A stretch of DNA of 21,006 nt from an uncultured Thermoguttaceae bacterium. GTDB taxonomy: Bacteria; Planctomycetota; Planctomycetia; Pirellulales; Thermoguttaceae. The first letter of the stretch is position 1; the number at the start of each line of letters is the position of its first letter. Of this stretch, positions 1-6,578 are shown one piece after another. The position numbers and the translations under genes were made by a program. Location of the stretch: contig CAKVCP010000028.1 of assembly GCA_934725735.1 (NCBI GenBank), positions 1-21,006 on the forward strand. The letters run 5' to 3'. The notes under the pieces are model-generated. The model searched no databases. It was not told where the DNA came from and saw only the letters and a program-made list of their open reading frames with translations.

Positions 1-1986
1 GTCGCCAGACTGCGTGAATTCGTTCAGAGCGGCGACGTCGGCGGCGGTCGACGACTTAGAGCTCGACGACTTCGAAGAAGAGGAAGAGGATTTCGAGGTC
101 GACGACTTTGAGGTCGACGACTTTGAGGTCGACTTGGAAGAGGACGAGGATTTTGAAGACGACGACGAGGATTTAGAGGAGCTCGACTTTGCGCCCGCGC
201 CGCCTTTCGTGTCGGAAGCGGGAACGAAGGGGAACATTTCCTCTAAGGTGAAGGGCGGCGTATACTTCTTCTCGGTAGAGGAGGAAGCAGAGGAGCTCGC
301 GGACGCCGTCGAATCTTCGCCTTCGGCGGCGGCAACCTGAGAAGGATCGGGCTGGATTTCGTTTCCGGCGGCGTCAATCTCGAAAGCTTGCGCTTCGACG
401 TCGTCGATGTAGTACCATTTTCGAACCAACTCGAACCAGTCGTCAAGTTCCTCGACGTCCTGAACTTCGATATTGTCGATATAGATGCGATTCTGCGCCT
501 TAATCGCTTCGATCTTGGCGCCGGTGACGCCGTCGGAGAGGATCGCGTTATTCGGGGCTTCCGCAGGGATGACGGAGTTAATCGCTTTGAGGAGCTCCAT
601 CCAGGTGATACGCCCTTCGACGCCGCTTGTGAGGTTGCGACCGATATTGTCGAACTTCTGGAATTCGGTGACGGCGGCGTTCGCCTTGGAGATGAGTTTC
701 GAGGACTTGTCGGCGACGCCTTCGGCGGTTTTTTGCGCGCTTTCAAGCGCGGGGTTCTGGACGACGTTGTAAGTCGAGGTCGTCACAAAGTATTGGACGC
801 CGAGTCCTAGAGCGATGAGAGACGCGGCGGCGAGAGTCCAGGGCTTTTTTGCCTCGACGAGGCGATCCTGAACGACGTCGCGCGGAACGAGGTTGATATT
901 GAGGGGCGCTTCGCCCAGGAGCTGGAGCGCGAGACCGTAAGCGACGCCGAACGAGGAGGCGTTGTCGGCGAAGAGCTTGTTTCCGAGAGTTTCGGCGCCG
1001 ACGAGTTTACGGAAGGAGTTGACCGTCACGACGTCGTATCCGAGGCTCTTGGAAAGGAATTGCCGCAAGCCGGGAAGCTTCATGGCGTTTCCAAGCGCGT
1101 AGACGCGTCGAATCTTCGCGCGCTTGTTGAGGCCGCAATAGTATTTGATGGAGCGATCGATTTCAGAGAGCATATCGCCGAAGACGGGCTTCATGGCGAG
1201 GATAACGGCCTTCGGGTCGGGCGCGGAGTTGGCGTTTCTTTTCGTGTGTTCGGCGTTAGAGAAGGTCAACTTCAGGGACTTCGTCAACGCTTTGGTGAAG
1301 AGATTACCGCCGACGGGAATATTGCGCAACCAGACGACGACGCCGTTGGTGACGACGATTTCTGTCGCGTCGGTACCGACGTTGAGGATGACGTCGAAAT
1401 TTTCGAGGGAGTTGAGATCCTGCTCGAGGAGTTCGTCGTAGTTATAGAGATCGTGAACGAACGCGTTGTAGAGAGCGACTTGAGCGCCTTGGATACAGTC
1501 GACGTTGATTCCAGCGGCGGAGTATTTGTCGAGGGTTCTCTTGGCGACTTCGCGCTTCATCGCGTACATAAAGATATGCATATCGACGGCGATACCGCCT
1601 TCTTCGACGCCGCCGACCTTGCGGTAATCCCAAATAACGTCTTGCAAGTCAAAGGGGAGCCACTGCTTCACTTCGTACTTGATGAGGTCGTTGACCTTTT
1701 TCGGATCGATTGGAGGAAGGGGCTGAAAGCGCCATAGCGCGTTTTGTCCGGAAACGGAGATCGCCACCTTTTCCCCTCTGATGTCGTTTCGCGAAAGGAA
1801 TTGCGACAAGGTCTCCGCGAGAATTTCATTCGCGTCCGCGCCAGGCTGGGTTAAGATTTTGCTGTGCTCGATGTAGTCAAACTGCAAGACCTCGATCGTG
1901 CCGGGTTCCGCGCCTCGGCGGCAACGCAACGCCTTCAACGACGTATTACCGACGTCGATACCCCATACGGTTTCATTTTTTGCCAT
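1..1986 (-). CDS. pilM: PilM-type pilus/secretion ATPase-fold protein with membrane-spanning C-terminal extension (3' end outside window)
   Basis: The minus-strand frame is open from an ATG at 1986 to the window edge, 662 codons without a stop, so the C-terminus is missing. The N-terminus has the actin-like phosphate-1 motif GIDVGNTSLKAL (residues 9-20), a second phosphate loop near 198-215 (DVILNVGTDATEI) and an adenosine-type loop near 293-312. This is the PilM/FtsA fold, which in type IV pilus and type II secretion systems sits on the inner membrane and binds PilN. Unlike ordinary PilM (about 350 residues), this protein continues with a hydrophobic segment (about 384-403), an Ala/Lys-rich helical stretch, a PilN-like mixed region to about 535, and a Ser/Lys-rich tail (about 600-647). 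It may therefore combine PilM and PilN roles. No clear ribosome binding site precedes the ATG. The family call is firm; the fusion reading is inference. Confidence 0.88.
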   Translation of the reverse strand, partial: MAKNETVWGIDVGNTSLKALRCRRGAEPGTIEVLQFDYIEHSKILTQPGADANEILAETLSQFLSRNDIRGEKVAISVSGQNALWRFQPLPPIDPKKVNDLIKYEVKQWLPFDLQDVIWDYRKVGGVEEGGIAVDMHIFMYAMKREVAKRTLDKYSAAGINVDCIQGAQVALYNAFVHDLYNYDELLEQDLNSLENFDVILNVGTDATEIVVTNGVVVWLRNIPVGGNLFTKALTKSLKLTFSNAEHTKRNANSAPDPKAVILAMKPVFGDMLSEIDRSIKYYCGLNKRAKIRRVYALGNAMKLPGLRQFLSKSLGYDVVTVNSFRKLVGAETLGNKLFADNASSFGVAYGLALQLLGEAPLNINLVPRDVVQDRLVEAKKPWTLAAASLIALGLGVQYFVTTSTYNVVQNPALESAQKTAEGVADKSSKLISKANAAVTEFQKFDNIGRNLTSGVEGRITWMELLKAINSVIPAEAPNNAILSDGVTGAKIEAIKAQNRIYIDNIEVQDVEELDDWFELVRKWYYIDDVEAQAFEIDAAGNEIQPDPSQVAAAEGEDSTASASSSASSSTEKKYTPPFTLEEMFPFVPASDTKGGAGAKSSSSKSSSSSSKSSSSSKSTSKSSTSKSSTSKSSSSSSKSSSSKSSTAADVAALNEFTQSGD
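47..190 (-). repeat. Ser/Lys-rich low-complexity tract inside pilM, with a 15-bp tandem repeat
   Basis: On the minus strand this stretch encodes about 48 residues made almost only of Ser, Lys and Thr. At 95-135 the 15-bp unit gaggtcgacgacttt is repeated about 2.7 times and encodes KSSTS units. Most other serine codons vary, so only the core is a DNA-level repeat. Copy number could change by slippage without shifting the frame because the unit is a multiple of three. Confidence 0.85.
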
Positions 1987-2040
1987 AACTTAATCGTCCC
2001 ATGCCACTGTAACGTCTCGCCGACGAAGGGTTCGTCCGCG

Positions 2041-2084
2041 AGGCGCCGAAAAAATTCCTTAAAAACAGAGGAGCCCCGGCGCCT
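2041..2084 (-). promoter_or_regulatory. Inverted repeat in the pilM leader
   Basis: The 8-base arms at 2041-2048 (aggcgccg) and 2077-2084 (cggcgcct) are perfect reverse complements around a 28-base AT-rich loop. The element lies inside the predicted pilM leader RNA, about 55-100 bases before the start codon. No U-run follows it, so it is not a standard terminator. A role in translation control is only a guess. Confidence 0.35.
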
Positions 2085-2102
2085 TAACCTTCTTCGTAAC
2101 GT

Positions 2103-2132
2103 CTAATGATTGTAAAGAGAGAGGTTCGACAT
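2103..2132 (-). CDS. Possible 9-residue leader peptide upstream of pilM
   Basis: On the minus strand an ATG at 2132 opens a 9-codon frame (MSNLSLYNH) ending in TAG at 2105-2103. A GGAGG box (2144-2140) lies 7 bases before the ATG, an ideal ribosome binding site, whereas pilM itself has none that I can see. It falls about 25 bases after the predicted transcription start and about 115 bases before pilM. It could be a regulatory leader peptide, or chance. There is no conservation evidence. Confidence 0.3.
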   Translation of the reverse strand: MSNLSLYNH

Positions 2133-2163
2133 GCTCTCGCCTCCAATATAACGTTTCTACTAT

Positions 2164-2193
2164 ATTCTACCATTATCCGAAGGGCGGGGTCAA
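2164..2193 (-). promoter_or_regulatory. Sigma70-like promoter for pilM
   Basis: Reading the minus strand: -35 TTGACC at 2193-2188, an 18-base spacer, and -10 TAGAAT at 2169-2164. Each box matches consensus at 5 of 6 positions. The start of transcription would be near 2157, giving a leader of about 170 bases before the pilM ATG. Confidence 0.6.
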
Positions 2194-2531
2194 GTTTTTT
2201 TTTCCCTTCGTCGCCATATTTTTCGAAAGTCCCAAAAAAAGCCCGGCTCTACCGCGAATTCCGAATATTCCGCAGAAAAACAATACCTATAATGGATAAA
2301 GTGGGATAGACTCCAATCGATGAGCGACGCCTTCCGACTTGAATCAAAATCTCCACAAGCTTCATTTTTTCAAAAAAATCGTTCAGTTCTATCGGATTTT
2401 CTAAAGATATGCGTTTTGAGGACGAAAAGTAACTTAACAAGATTCCAAAATTGAGTTTCGACGCCTGGTCGACTCAAAAACGCAGCAAAACGAATCAGGG
2501 ACGATTCGATTACCTTAGAGGAGAGTTAGAG
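2194..2531. other. AT-rich intergenic region between pilM and the lipoprotein gene
   Basis: About 340 bases, clearly AT-richer than the flanking genes, with long T and A runs (for example 2195-2203 and around 2365-2379). A TATAAT lies on the plus strand at 2288-2293 but no matching -35 box is present. No convincing gene or structured RNA was recognised. The promoter of the lipoprotein/tadA pair must lie here or just downstream but I cannot place it. Confidence 0.6.
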
Positions 2532-2852
2532 ATGACGCGGTTAATTGTGATGGCTATTGTGGCGGCGTTTGCGATGGGCTTTGTCGGTTGCCGCTCCTGT
2601 TTGGCGCCTTACGATCAATGCCAGCCGACGTTCATTCCCGAGCGCGGCGATCAGTGCATGGGAGAACTCTACCGCTGCGGTTCGACTCTCGGCGGAATGG
2701 ATCGCGTTTCAAACGCGACGGGAGACTGCGAAAACTGCGGAGGCGGATCGGTCGAATATTACGGCGCGGACGGTTCGACGGTCCTTCAGGAATATTCCGA
2801 GACTGCGGATCAATACGACGCGAACGCGTTCGCGGGCTACGAAAACTATTGA
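2532..2852 (+). CDS. Small cysteine-rich lipoprotein of unknown function
   Basis: A 106-residue protein. Residues 1-19 form a lipoprotein signal peptide (MTRLIVMAIVAAFAMGF) ending in the lipobox FVGC, so Cys20 should be the lipidated residue. The mature part has further cysteines (CRSC, DQCQ, DQC, YRC, and CENC near residue 65-68) and an acidic, Tyr-rich tail. The frame is open from a TTG at 2451, but the ATG at 2532 is chosen because AGAGGAGAG at 2517-2525 gives a strong ribosome binding site and the signal peptide begins there. It ends 18 bases before tadA, so the two are probably co-transcribed. I do not recognise a characterised family. The cysteines suggest disulfides or metal binding. 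Confidence 0.82.
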   Translation: MTRLIVMAIVAAFAMGFVGCRSCLAPYDQCQPTFIPERGDQCMGELYRCGSTLGGMDRVSNATGDCENCGGGSVEYYGADGSTVLQEYSETADQYDANAFAGYENY

Positions 2853-2870
2853 TCGCGGAGGGTCGCGAAG

Positions 2871-3398
2871 TTGTCGGACACGGCAGATTTCGGCACGGGC
2901 GAGCCATTCCTTCGCTGGACGGAAGACGACGGAGATCGCGACGCCTTCTTCATGAGTATCGCGCTGCGTGAAGCGCGCCTTGCGGCGGAAGAGGGAGAAA
3001 CGCCGATCGGCGCGGTTCTCGTCTACGAAAACGCGATTCTCGCGCAGGAGCACAATCGTCGCGAGAGTCTTCGCGATCCGACGGCGCACGCGGAGCAGCT
3101 TGCGATTCGCGCGGCGAGTCGTTTCTTCCCGTCGTGGCGCGTCGAGGACTCCGAGCTGTACGTGACGCTGGAACCTTGCGTGATGTGCGCGGGGGCGCTC
3201 GTTCAGTCGCGAATTAAGCGCGTCGTTTACGGCGCGACGGATCCGAAAGGAGGAGGAGCGCGTTCCCTCTACGGAATCTTGGAGGATCCGCGTTTGAACT
3301 GGCGGTGCCAAGTCGAGACGGGCGTCTTGGAAGAGGAGTGCGCGGAGACGCTTCGCGAATTCTTTCGAGCGCGTCGTGCGCGCGGCAAAAAATGTTAA
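2871..3398 (+). CDS. tadA: tRNA-specific adenosine-34 deaminase
   Basis: TadA converts A34 to inosine in the anticodon of tRNA-Arg(ACG), in the cytoplasm. The 175-residue product has the zinc deaminase signature: HAE at residues 73-75 (His73 zinc ligand, Glu75 proton shuttle) and PCVMCAG at 102-108 (Cys103 and Cys106 zinc ligands), plus the family's GAVLV strand and an RVVYGA segment after the Cys box. The TTG at 2871 is chosen as start because GGAGGG at 2857-2862 is 8 bases upstream. The next in-frame ATG (2952) would remove part of the first helix. The N-terminus is somewhat longer and more acidic than in E. coli TadA. A terminator follows directly. Confidence 0.93.
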   Translation: MSDTADFGTGEPFLRWTEDDGDRDAFFMSIALREARLAAEEGETPIGAVLVYENAILAQEHNRRESLRDPTAHAEQLAIRAASRFFPSWRVEDSELYVTLEPCVMCAGALVQSRIKRVVYGATDPKGGGARSLYGILEDPRLNWRCQVETGVLEEECAETLREFFRARRARGKKC

Positions 3399-3412
3399 AG
3401 GTTAAAAGAAAT

Positions 3413-3445
3413 AAGGGAGACCGCGAAGTCTCCCTTTCTTATTTT
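3413..3445. terminator. Terminator between tadA and the convergent ymdB-type gene
   Basis: Perfect 9-bp stem aagggagac (3413-3421) and gtctccctt (3428-3436), loop cgcgaa, then a T-rich tail on the plus strand (tttcttatttt). It serves tadA. An A-rich flank on the other side may let it also stop transcripts from the minus strand. Confidence 0.85.
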
Positions 3446-3463
3446 CTTGCGAGTCGAAGCGAT

Positions 3464-4312
3464 TTAGAGCTCGTCTTCCATAAAGTTGAGGCGCGTCACG
3501 GCAACCGCCTTCCCGGACGCGGGGTCGACGTCGACGAAAATTCCGTTGATCCCGAGATTTTTCTCGGCCACCTCGTAAGTTCTCGGACATCCGGTGCGAA
3601 AACTATCGACGACGCAGTCGATTTTTCTTCCAATAATACTATCGAAAGCGCCGGTCATTCCGACGTCGCATTGGAACGCGGAGCCGCCGGGTAGAATTTT
3701 CTCGTCCGCAGTCTGAACGTGAGTGTGGGTCCCCAAGACGGCGGAGACGCGACCGTCGAGGTAGCGCCCCATAATTTGCGTTTCGCTCGTCGCTTCGGCG
3801 TGGAAATCCAAGATTCTGATCTTCACGTCGTGTAGTCGCTCGACGATCTTGTCGGCGGCTAAAAGGGGATTGTCCGCCAATTGGTTCGTCATAAAGACGC
3901 GCCCGAGCAAGGAGATGACGGCGATTTTAACGGCGGGTCGTTCGAAGGTCGATTCTGTTTCGAGGATCAGATAGCCTTTTCCGGGGGCTTCCGGGGGCAA
4001 ATTTGCGGGGCGCACGACGCGCGCGTCGGAGGAGTTGAGGATCGAGAAGATCGATTTTTGCCGCAAGGCGTGGTCGCCAAGAGTCATACAGTCGACGCCC
4101 GCGCGTCTCAAGGCGTTGTAAGAATCGCTGGAGAGGCCGGAACCTCCGGTTGCGTTTTCGGCGTTGACAACGACGAAATCGACGAGAGCGTCTCTCTTAA
4201 TCTCGGGTAATCTTCGCGCCAAGACGTCGCGTCCCGCGCGTCCGACGACGTCTCCAATCATCAAAATTCGAAGGGCTTCCCCCTTCGCCGGAATTTGCAT
4301 CATATTCTTCAT
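3464..4312 (-). CDS. ymdB: YmdB-family metallophosphoesterase (cyclic-nucleotide phosphodiesterase)
   Basis: The 282-residue product follows the whole YmdB/TIGR00282 pattern: IGDVVGRAGR (19-28), NAEN (50-53), GDH (79-81), RPANLP (101-106), DFHAEATSE (169-177), GTHTHVQTAD (194-203) and VGMTG. Known relatives are dinuclear metal phosphodiesterases acting on 2',3'- or 3',5'-cyclic nucleotides and affecting biofilm or RNA-decay behaviour. One metal-site position differs: relatives carry GNH where this protein has GDH (Asp80). The frame extends to a GTG at 4363, but that codon is upstream of the predicted transcription start, so the ATG at 4312 is preferred, with AAGGA four bases before it. Further ATGs at 4303 and 4300 are possible starts. 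Confidence 0.9.
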   Translation of the reverse strand: MKNMMQIPAKGEALRILMIGDVVGRAGRDVLARRLPEIKRDALVDFVVVNAENATGGSGLSSDSYNALRRAGVDCMTLGDHALRQKSIFSILNSSDARVVRPANLPPEAPGKGYLILETESTFERPAVKIAVISLLGRVFMTNQLADNPLLAADKIVERLHDVKIRILDFHAEATSETQIMGRYLDGRVSAVLGTHTHVQTADEKILPGGSAFQCDVGMTGAFDSIIGRKIDCVVDSFRTGCPRTYEVAEKNLGINGIFVDVDPASGKAVAVTRLNFMEDEL

Positions 4313-4354
4313 AAAGTCCTTGAATCCAGGCGCTTTTCTCGGCGCGTTTGATGA

Positions 4355-4360
4355 ATTATA
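4355..4360 (-). promoter_or_regulatory. -10 box of the ymdB-type gene
   Basis: The minus strand reads TATAAT at 4360-4355, a perfect -10, preceded directly by TG. The -35 region (around 4378-4383) is poor. Transcription would start near 4349, leaving a leader of about 36 bases before the ATG at 4312. Confidence 0.45.
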
Positions 4361-4450
4361 CACTAGAGAACCGTTTAGAAAAGGTATTCAAGGGTTGAAA
4401 GAGGGGGTTGAGGGGCCGAGTCAGGGTTACGATAATTTCGATAGTCGGTT

Positions 4451-4464
4451 TTATCGTACGATAA
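4451..4464. promoter_or_regulatory. 14-bp perfect palindrome, possible operator
   Basis: TTATCGTACGATAA is fully self-complementary. Related half-sites (cgataat, cgatag) occur just upstream at 4430-4444. It lies in the 422-base divergent region between the ymdB-type gene and the promoter at 4580, the position expected for a dimeric repressor or activator site. No regulator is identified. Confidence 0.35.
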
Positions 4465-4579
4465 CGCGCGCCCGACCGGCAGAAAAGAAGCGCCATAGTA
4501 CGCGCAAAAATTAAAAATTGTCTTTCATAAAAAAACCTGTTAAGTTTTTCCACCCGGCGCCGATAAGGTTAATAGACGC

Positions 4580-4608
4580 CTGACACGGTAAAGAATAACG
4601 ATTATAAG
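4580..4608 (+). promoter_or_regulatory. Sigma70-like promoter for the small gene before xer
   Basis: -35 CTGACA (4580-4585), a 17-base spacer and -10 TATAAG (4603-4608); each box matches consensus at 5 of 6 positions. Transcription would start near 4615 with a leader of about 120 bases. The leader contains a CGCGTTT/AAACGCG hairpin (about 4612-4632). Confidence 0.6.
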
Positions 4609-4734
4609 GCCGCGTTTCTGCCGAAAACGCGTTGTTCCCCAGCGCCGTTTCGGAACTTCCCCCAAAGAGGCGTCGCGTAATTCAGCCCCCTGTTGAACAG
4701 CAACGCGCGCCGCTCCGCGCGCATCGAGGACGTC

Positions 4735-5037
4735 ATGAACCAGGAAGTAAACGTATTAGCTCTCGTCAAAGGTAAAGAACGCTATGTATTCCTTTACACC
4801 GGCGATAATCGCGAAGAATTAGTCGAATCGTTTGGGCGCTACGCCTCTGATTCGGAGCTAAGTTTCAGCTGGTATGACGCGGCGGTTATGACACGAAAAG
4901 CCTTGCGTGAAAAGCGCGAAACGGAGCTTGTCGCGGCGCGTCGCGAAATGCGTCGTTCCAAGTCCTCGCTCCGCGCTAAGGGCAATCCTTCCCTCTTCCA
5001 GAATATCGCCGATCCCTTCGCGGAAGACGAGAACTGA
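4735..5037 (+). CDS. Small conserved-type protein of unknown function upstream of xer
   Basis: A 100-residue soluble protein starting MNQEVNVLALVKGKERYVFL. It has a short beta-rich N-terminal part, a helix (NREELVESFGRYASDSEL), the string SFSWYDAAVMTRK, then a basic helical tail and an acidic end (DPFAEDEN). The frame opens at a TTG at 4693, but the ATG at 4735 is preferred with GAGGA at 4726-4730. No signal peptide or membrane segment is seen. From memory, small proteins with a similar beginning precede Xer recombinase genes in other planctomycetes, but I cannot verify that here. A terminator separates it from xer, so it is mainly its own transcription unit. I do not assign a function. Confidence 0.78.
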   Translation: MNQEVNVLALVKGKERYVFLYTGDNREELVESFGRYASDSELSFSWYDAAVMTRKALREKRETELVAARREMRRSKSSLRAKGNPSLFQNIADPFAEDEN

Positions 5038-5080
5038 ACGCGTCTTCGTCGACGGAAAACGTCGCGTTAGAATTTGCGAT

Positions 5081-5117
5081 CCCGGAAAAGAGCGACTCCT
5101 TTTTTCCGGGCTTTTTT
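5081..5117 (+). terminator. Rho-independent terminator before xer
   Basis: Perfect 9-bp stem cccggaaaa (5081-5089) and ttttccggg (5102-5110), 12-base loop, then c and a run of six T (5112-5117). It ends 25 bases before the xer ATG. It also argues against the upstream TTG at 5074 as the xer start. Confidence 0.9.
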
Positions 5118-5142
5118 ATCCCTAAGGTCGAGAAGAGCTCTT

Positions 5143-6309
5143 ATGATGAACGATCCGTCCGAAATCAACCTGAGCGTTCCGATTAGGCGCTTTTTAACCT
5201 ATCTTGAAGTCGAACGCAACTACTCCGCGCTGACGATCAAAAGTTACAGAGAAGATCTCGAAGCGTGGCTCATTTACGAGAAGGAGCTTCATTCGGGGAC
5301 GTGTCCGCGTCCAGACCGGATCAACGCGCCGGAACTTCGCGGCTATATCTTGGCGATGCACGAGGCGGACTACGCGCGTTCGACGATCTCGCGGCGGTTA
5401 GCGTCGCTGCGCGGGTTCTATCGTTTTGGGGAGCGCGAAGGCTGGGCGACGTCGAATCCGACCAGCGCGCTCGTAAATCCGCGAACGCGGCGCTCGCTTC
5501 CCTTCGTTCTCTCGAAAGAGGAAGTCGTACGCCTTCTCGACGCGCCCGATCTCAACGATCCCCTCGGAGTGCGCGACCGCGCGATCTTGGAAACGATCTA
5601 CTCCGCAGGGCTGCGCGTGAGCGAATGTGTCGGACTTTGCTTTAAGGATATTCTCGGGGACGAAGGTCTCCTGCGCGTTCGGGGTAAAGGACGAAAAGAA
5701 CGGCTTGCGTTTCTCGGGCTTTACGCGCGCGAGGCGCTGTGGCGGTATCTTCGCGAGGCGCGTCAATTTCTCGAGGATCAGAAAAGTTTGAAGAAGACGA
5801 GTCAACGCGCGTCTTTCCGCAAGACGCAACCGAAACGCGAGTTGCAGCGTTTTCTCACCGAAAACTTCGTCGAAGGGGAACCTGAGTTTCCGCCGACGAC
5901 GCTGGAAGAGCTTCGGAATCCCCAATGCCGCGAACAGTGGGAAAAGTTCTTAGAGGATCCCCTCTTTCTCAACAGGGACGGAGGGCCCCTGTCGACGCGA
6001 AGCGTCGCGCGCAAACTTGACGGCTATCTGGAAAAAACGGGACTGAACGAACGCATTTCGCCGCACACGCTGCGTCACTGTTTTGCGACGCATCTTCTCG
6101 ATTCGGGCGGCGATATTCGCTCGATTCAGGAGCTCTTAGGGCACAAGAATATCGTGACGACGCAAATCTACACGCACGTGTCGACCGAGAAATTGCGCGA
6201 AGTTTACGACCTCGCGCATCCCCGCGGGCGCCTGAAAGATCAAGCGCCCGAGAACGCGACGTCCCCCAAAAACGCCGAGAAAAACGATTCCGCCTCCGAA
6301 AACGAATAA
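5143..6309 (+). CDS. xerC/xerD: XerC/XerD-family tyrosine recombinase with an internal insertion
   Basis: Xer recombinases resolve chromosome dimers at dif during cell division. The 388-residue protein has an N-terminal SAM-like core-binding domain (about 12-110) and the catalytic residues Arg158 (GLRVSE), Lys182 (GKGRKER), His308 and Arg311 (HTLRHCFATHLL), His334 (LGHKN) and the nucleophile Tyr343 (QIYTHV). All are present, so it should be active. Typical Xer proteins are about 300 residues. The excess is an insertion of roughly 70 residues (about 207-275) between the Lys beta-hairpin and the HxxR helix, basic then acidic, plus a polar tail after residue 362. The ATG at 5143 has AGAAGAG five bases upstream; a second ATG follows immediately. 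Whether it is the XerC or XerD equivalent cannot be decided from sequence alone. Confidence 0.92.
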   Translation: MMNDPSEINLSVPIRRFLTYLEVERNYSALTIKSYREDLEAWLIYEKELHSGTCPRPDRINAPELRGYILAMHEADYARSTISRRLASLRGFYRFGEREGWATSNPTSALVNPRTRRSLPFVLSKEEVVRLLDAPDLNDPLGVRDRAILETIYSAGLRVSECVGLCFKDILGDEGLLRVRGKGRKERLAFLGLYAREALWRYLREARQFLEDQKSLKKTSQRASFRKTQPKRELQRFLTENFVEGEPEFPPTTLEELRNPQCREQWEKFLEDPLFLNRDGGPLSTRSVARKLDGYLEKTGLNERISPHTLRHCFATHLLDSGGDIRSIQELLGHKNIVTTQIYTHVSTEKLREVYDLAHPRGRLKDQAPENATSPKNAEKNDSASENE

Positions 6310-6505
6310 GGGACGTCCTTACGGGCCAATACGTCCAAGAGGAGCCCTATATTCCGCAGTCCTCGTAAGCGGTCGCAAACTTGACCATATATTCTAGATT
6401 TCTAACAGAATATCCTTTCGCTTCGGAGAAGTCCGGCCTGGACGCGCCGCTCAGCTACGCCGATATCGCGCGCCCCAGTCAACGTATTCTACGCCGTCAT
6501 GAACG

Positions 6506-6533
6506 GAAAAAGCGGCATGACGTCTCATGCCGC
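6506..6533 (-). terminator. Terminator of the propeller-protein gene
   Basis: Stem gcggcatga (6512-6520) and tcatgccgc (6525-6533) with a 4-base loop, perfect over 9 bp. Read on the minus strand it is followed by five T (opposite 6507-6511). It stops transcription of the minus-strand block 46 bases after the gene at 6579. Confidence 0.9.
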
Positions 6534-6578
6534 CTCAAGAAAAGACGGTTGCGCCGTTCTATTGCTCCCGCCTACGCG

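Noticed and set aside
388..1737. Long plus-strand open frames opposite pilM (for example 388-810 and 1060-1737)
   Set aside because: They are antisense to a clear PilM reading frame. The GAC/GTC/TCG-rich codon use of this genome leaves several frames open by chance. They have no recognisable motifs.
2110..2146. tRNA-like string ggttcga with a following cctcca
   Set aside because: The flanking arms leave a 12-base loop rather than a 7-base T-loop, and no anticodon or D-arm can be drawn.
2288..2293. Plus-strand TATAAT as a promoter of the lipoprotein/tadA pair
   Set aside because: No -35 box at 16-18 bases upstream, and the leader would be about 235 bases. Left as a note only.
2249..2440. 63-codon minus-strand frame in the AT-rich region before the lipoprotein gene
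   Set aside because: No ribosome site and no recognisable motif. It covers AT-rich non-coding-looking DNA.
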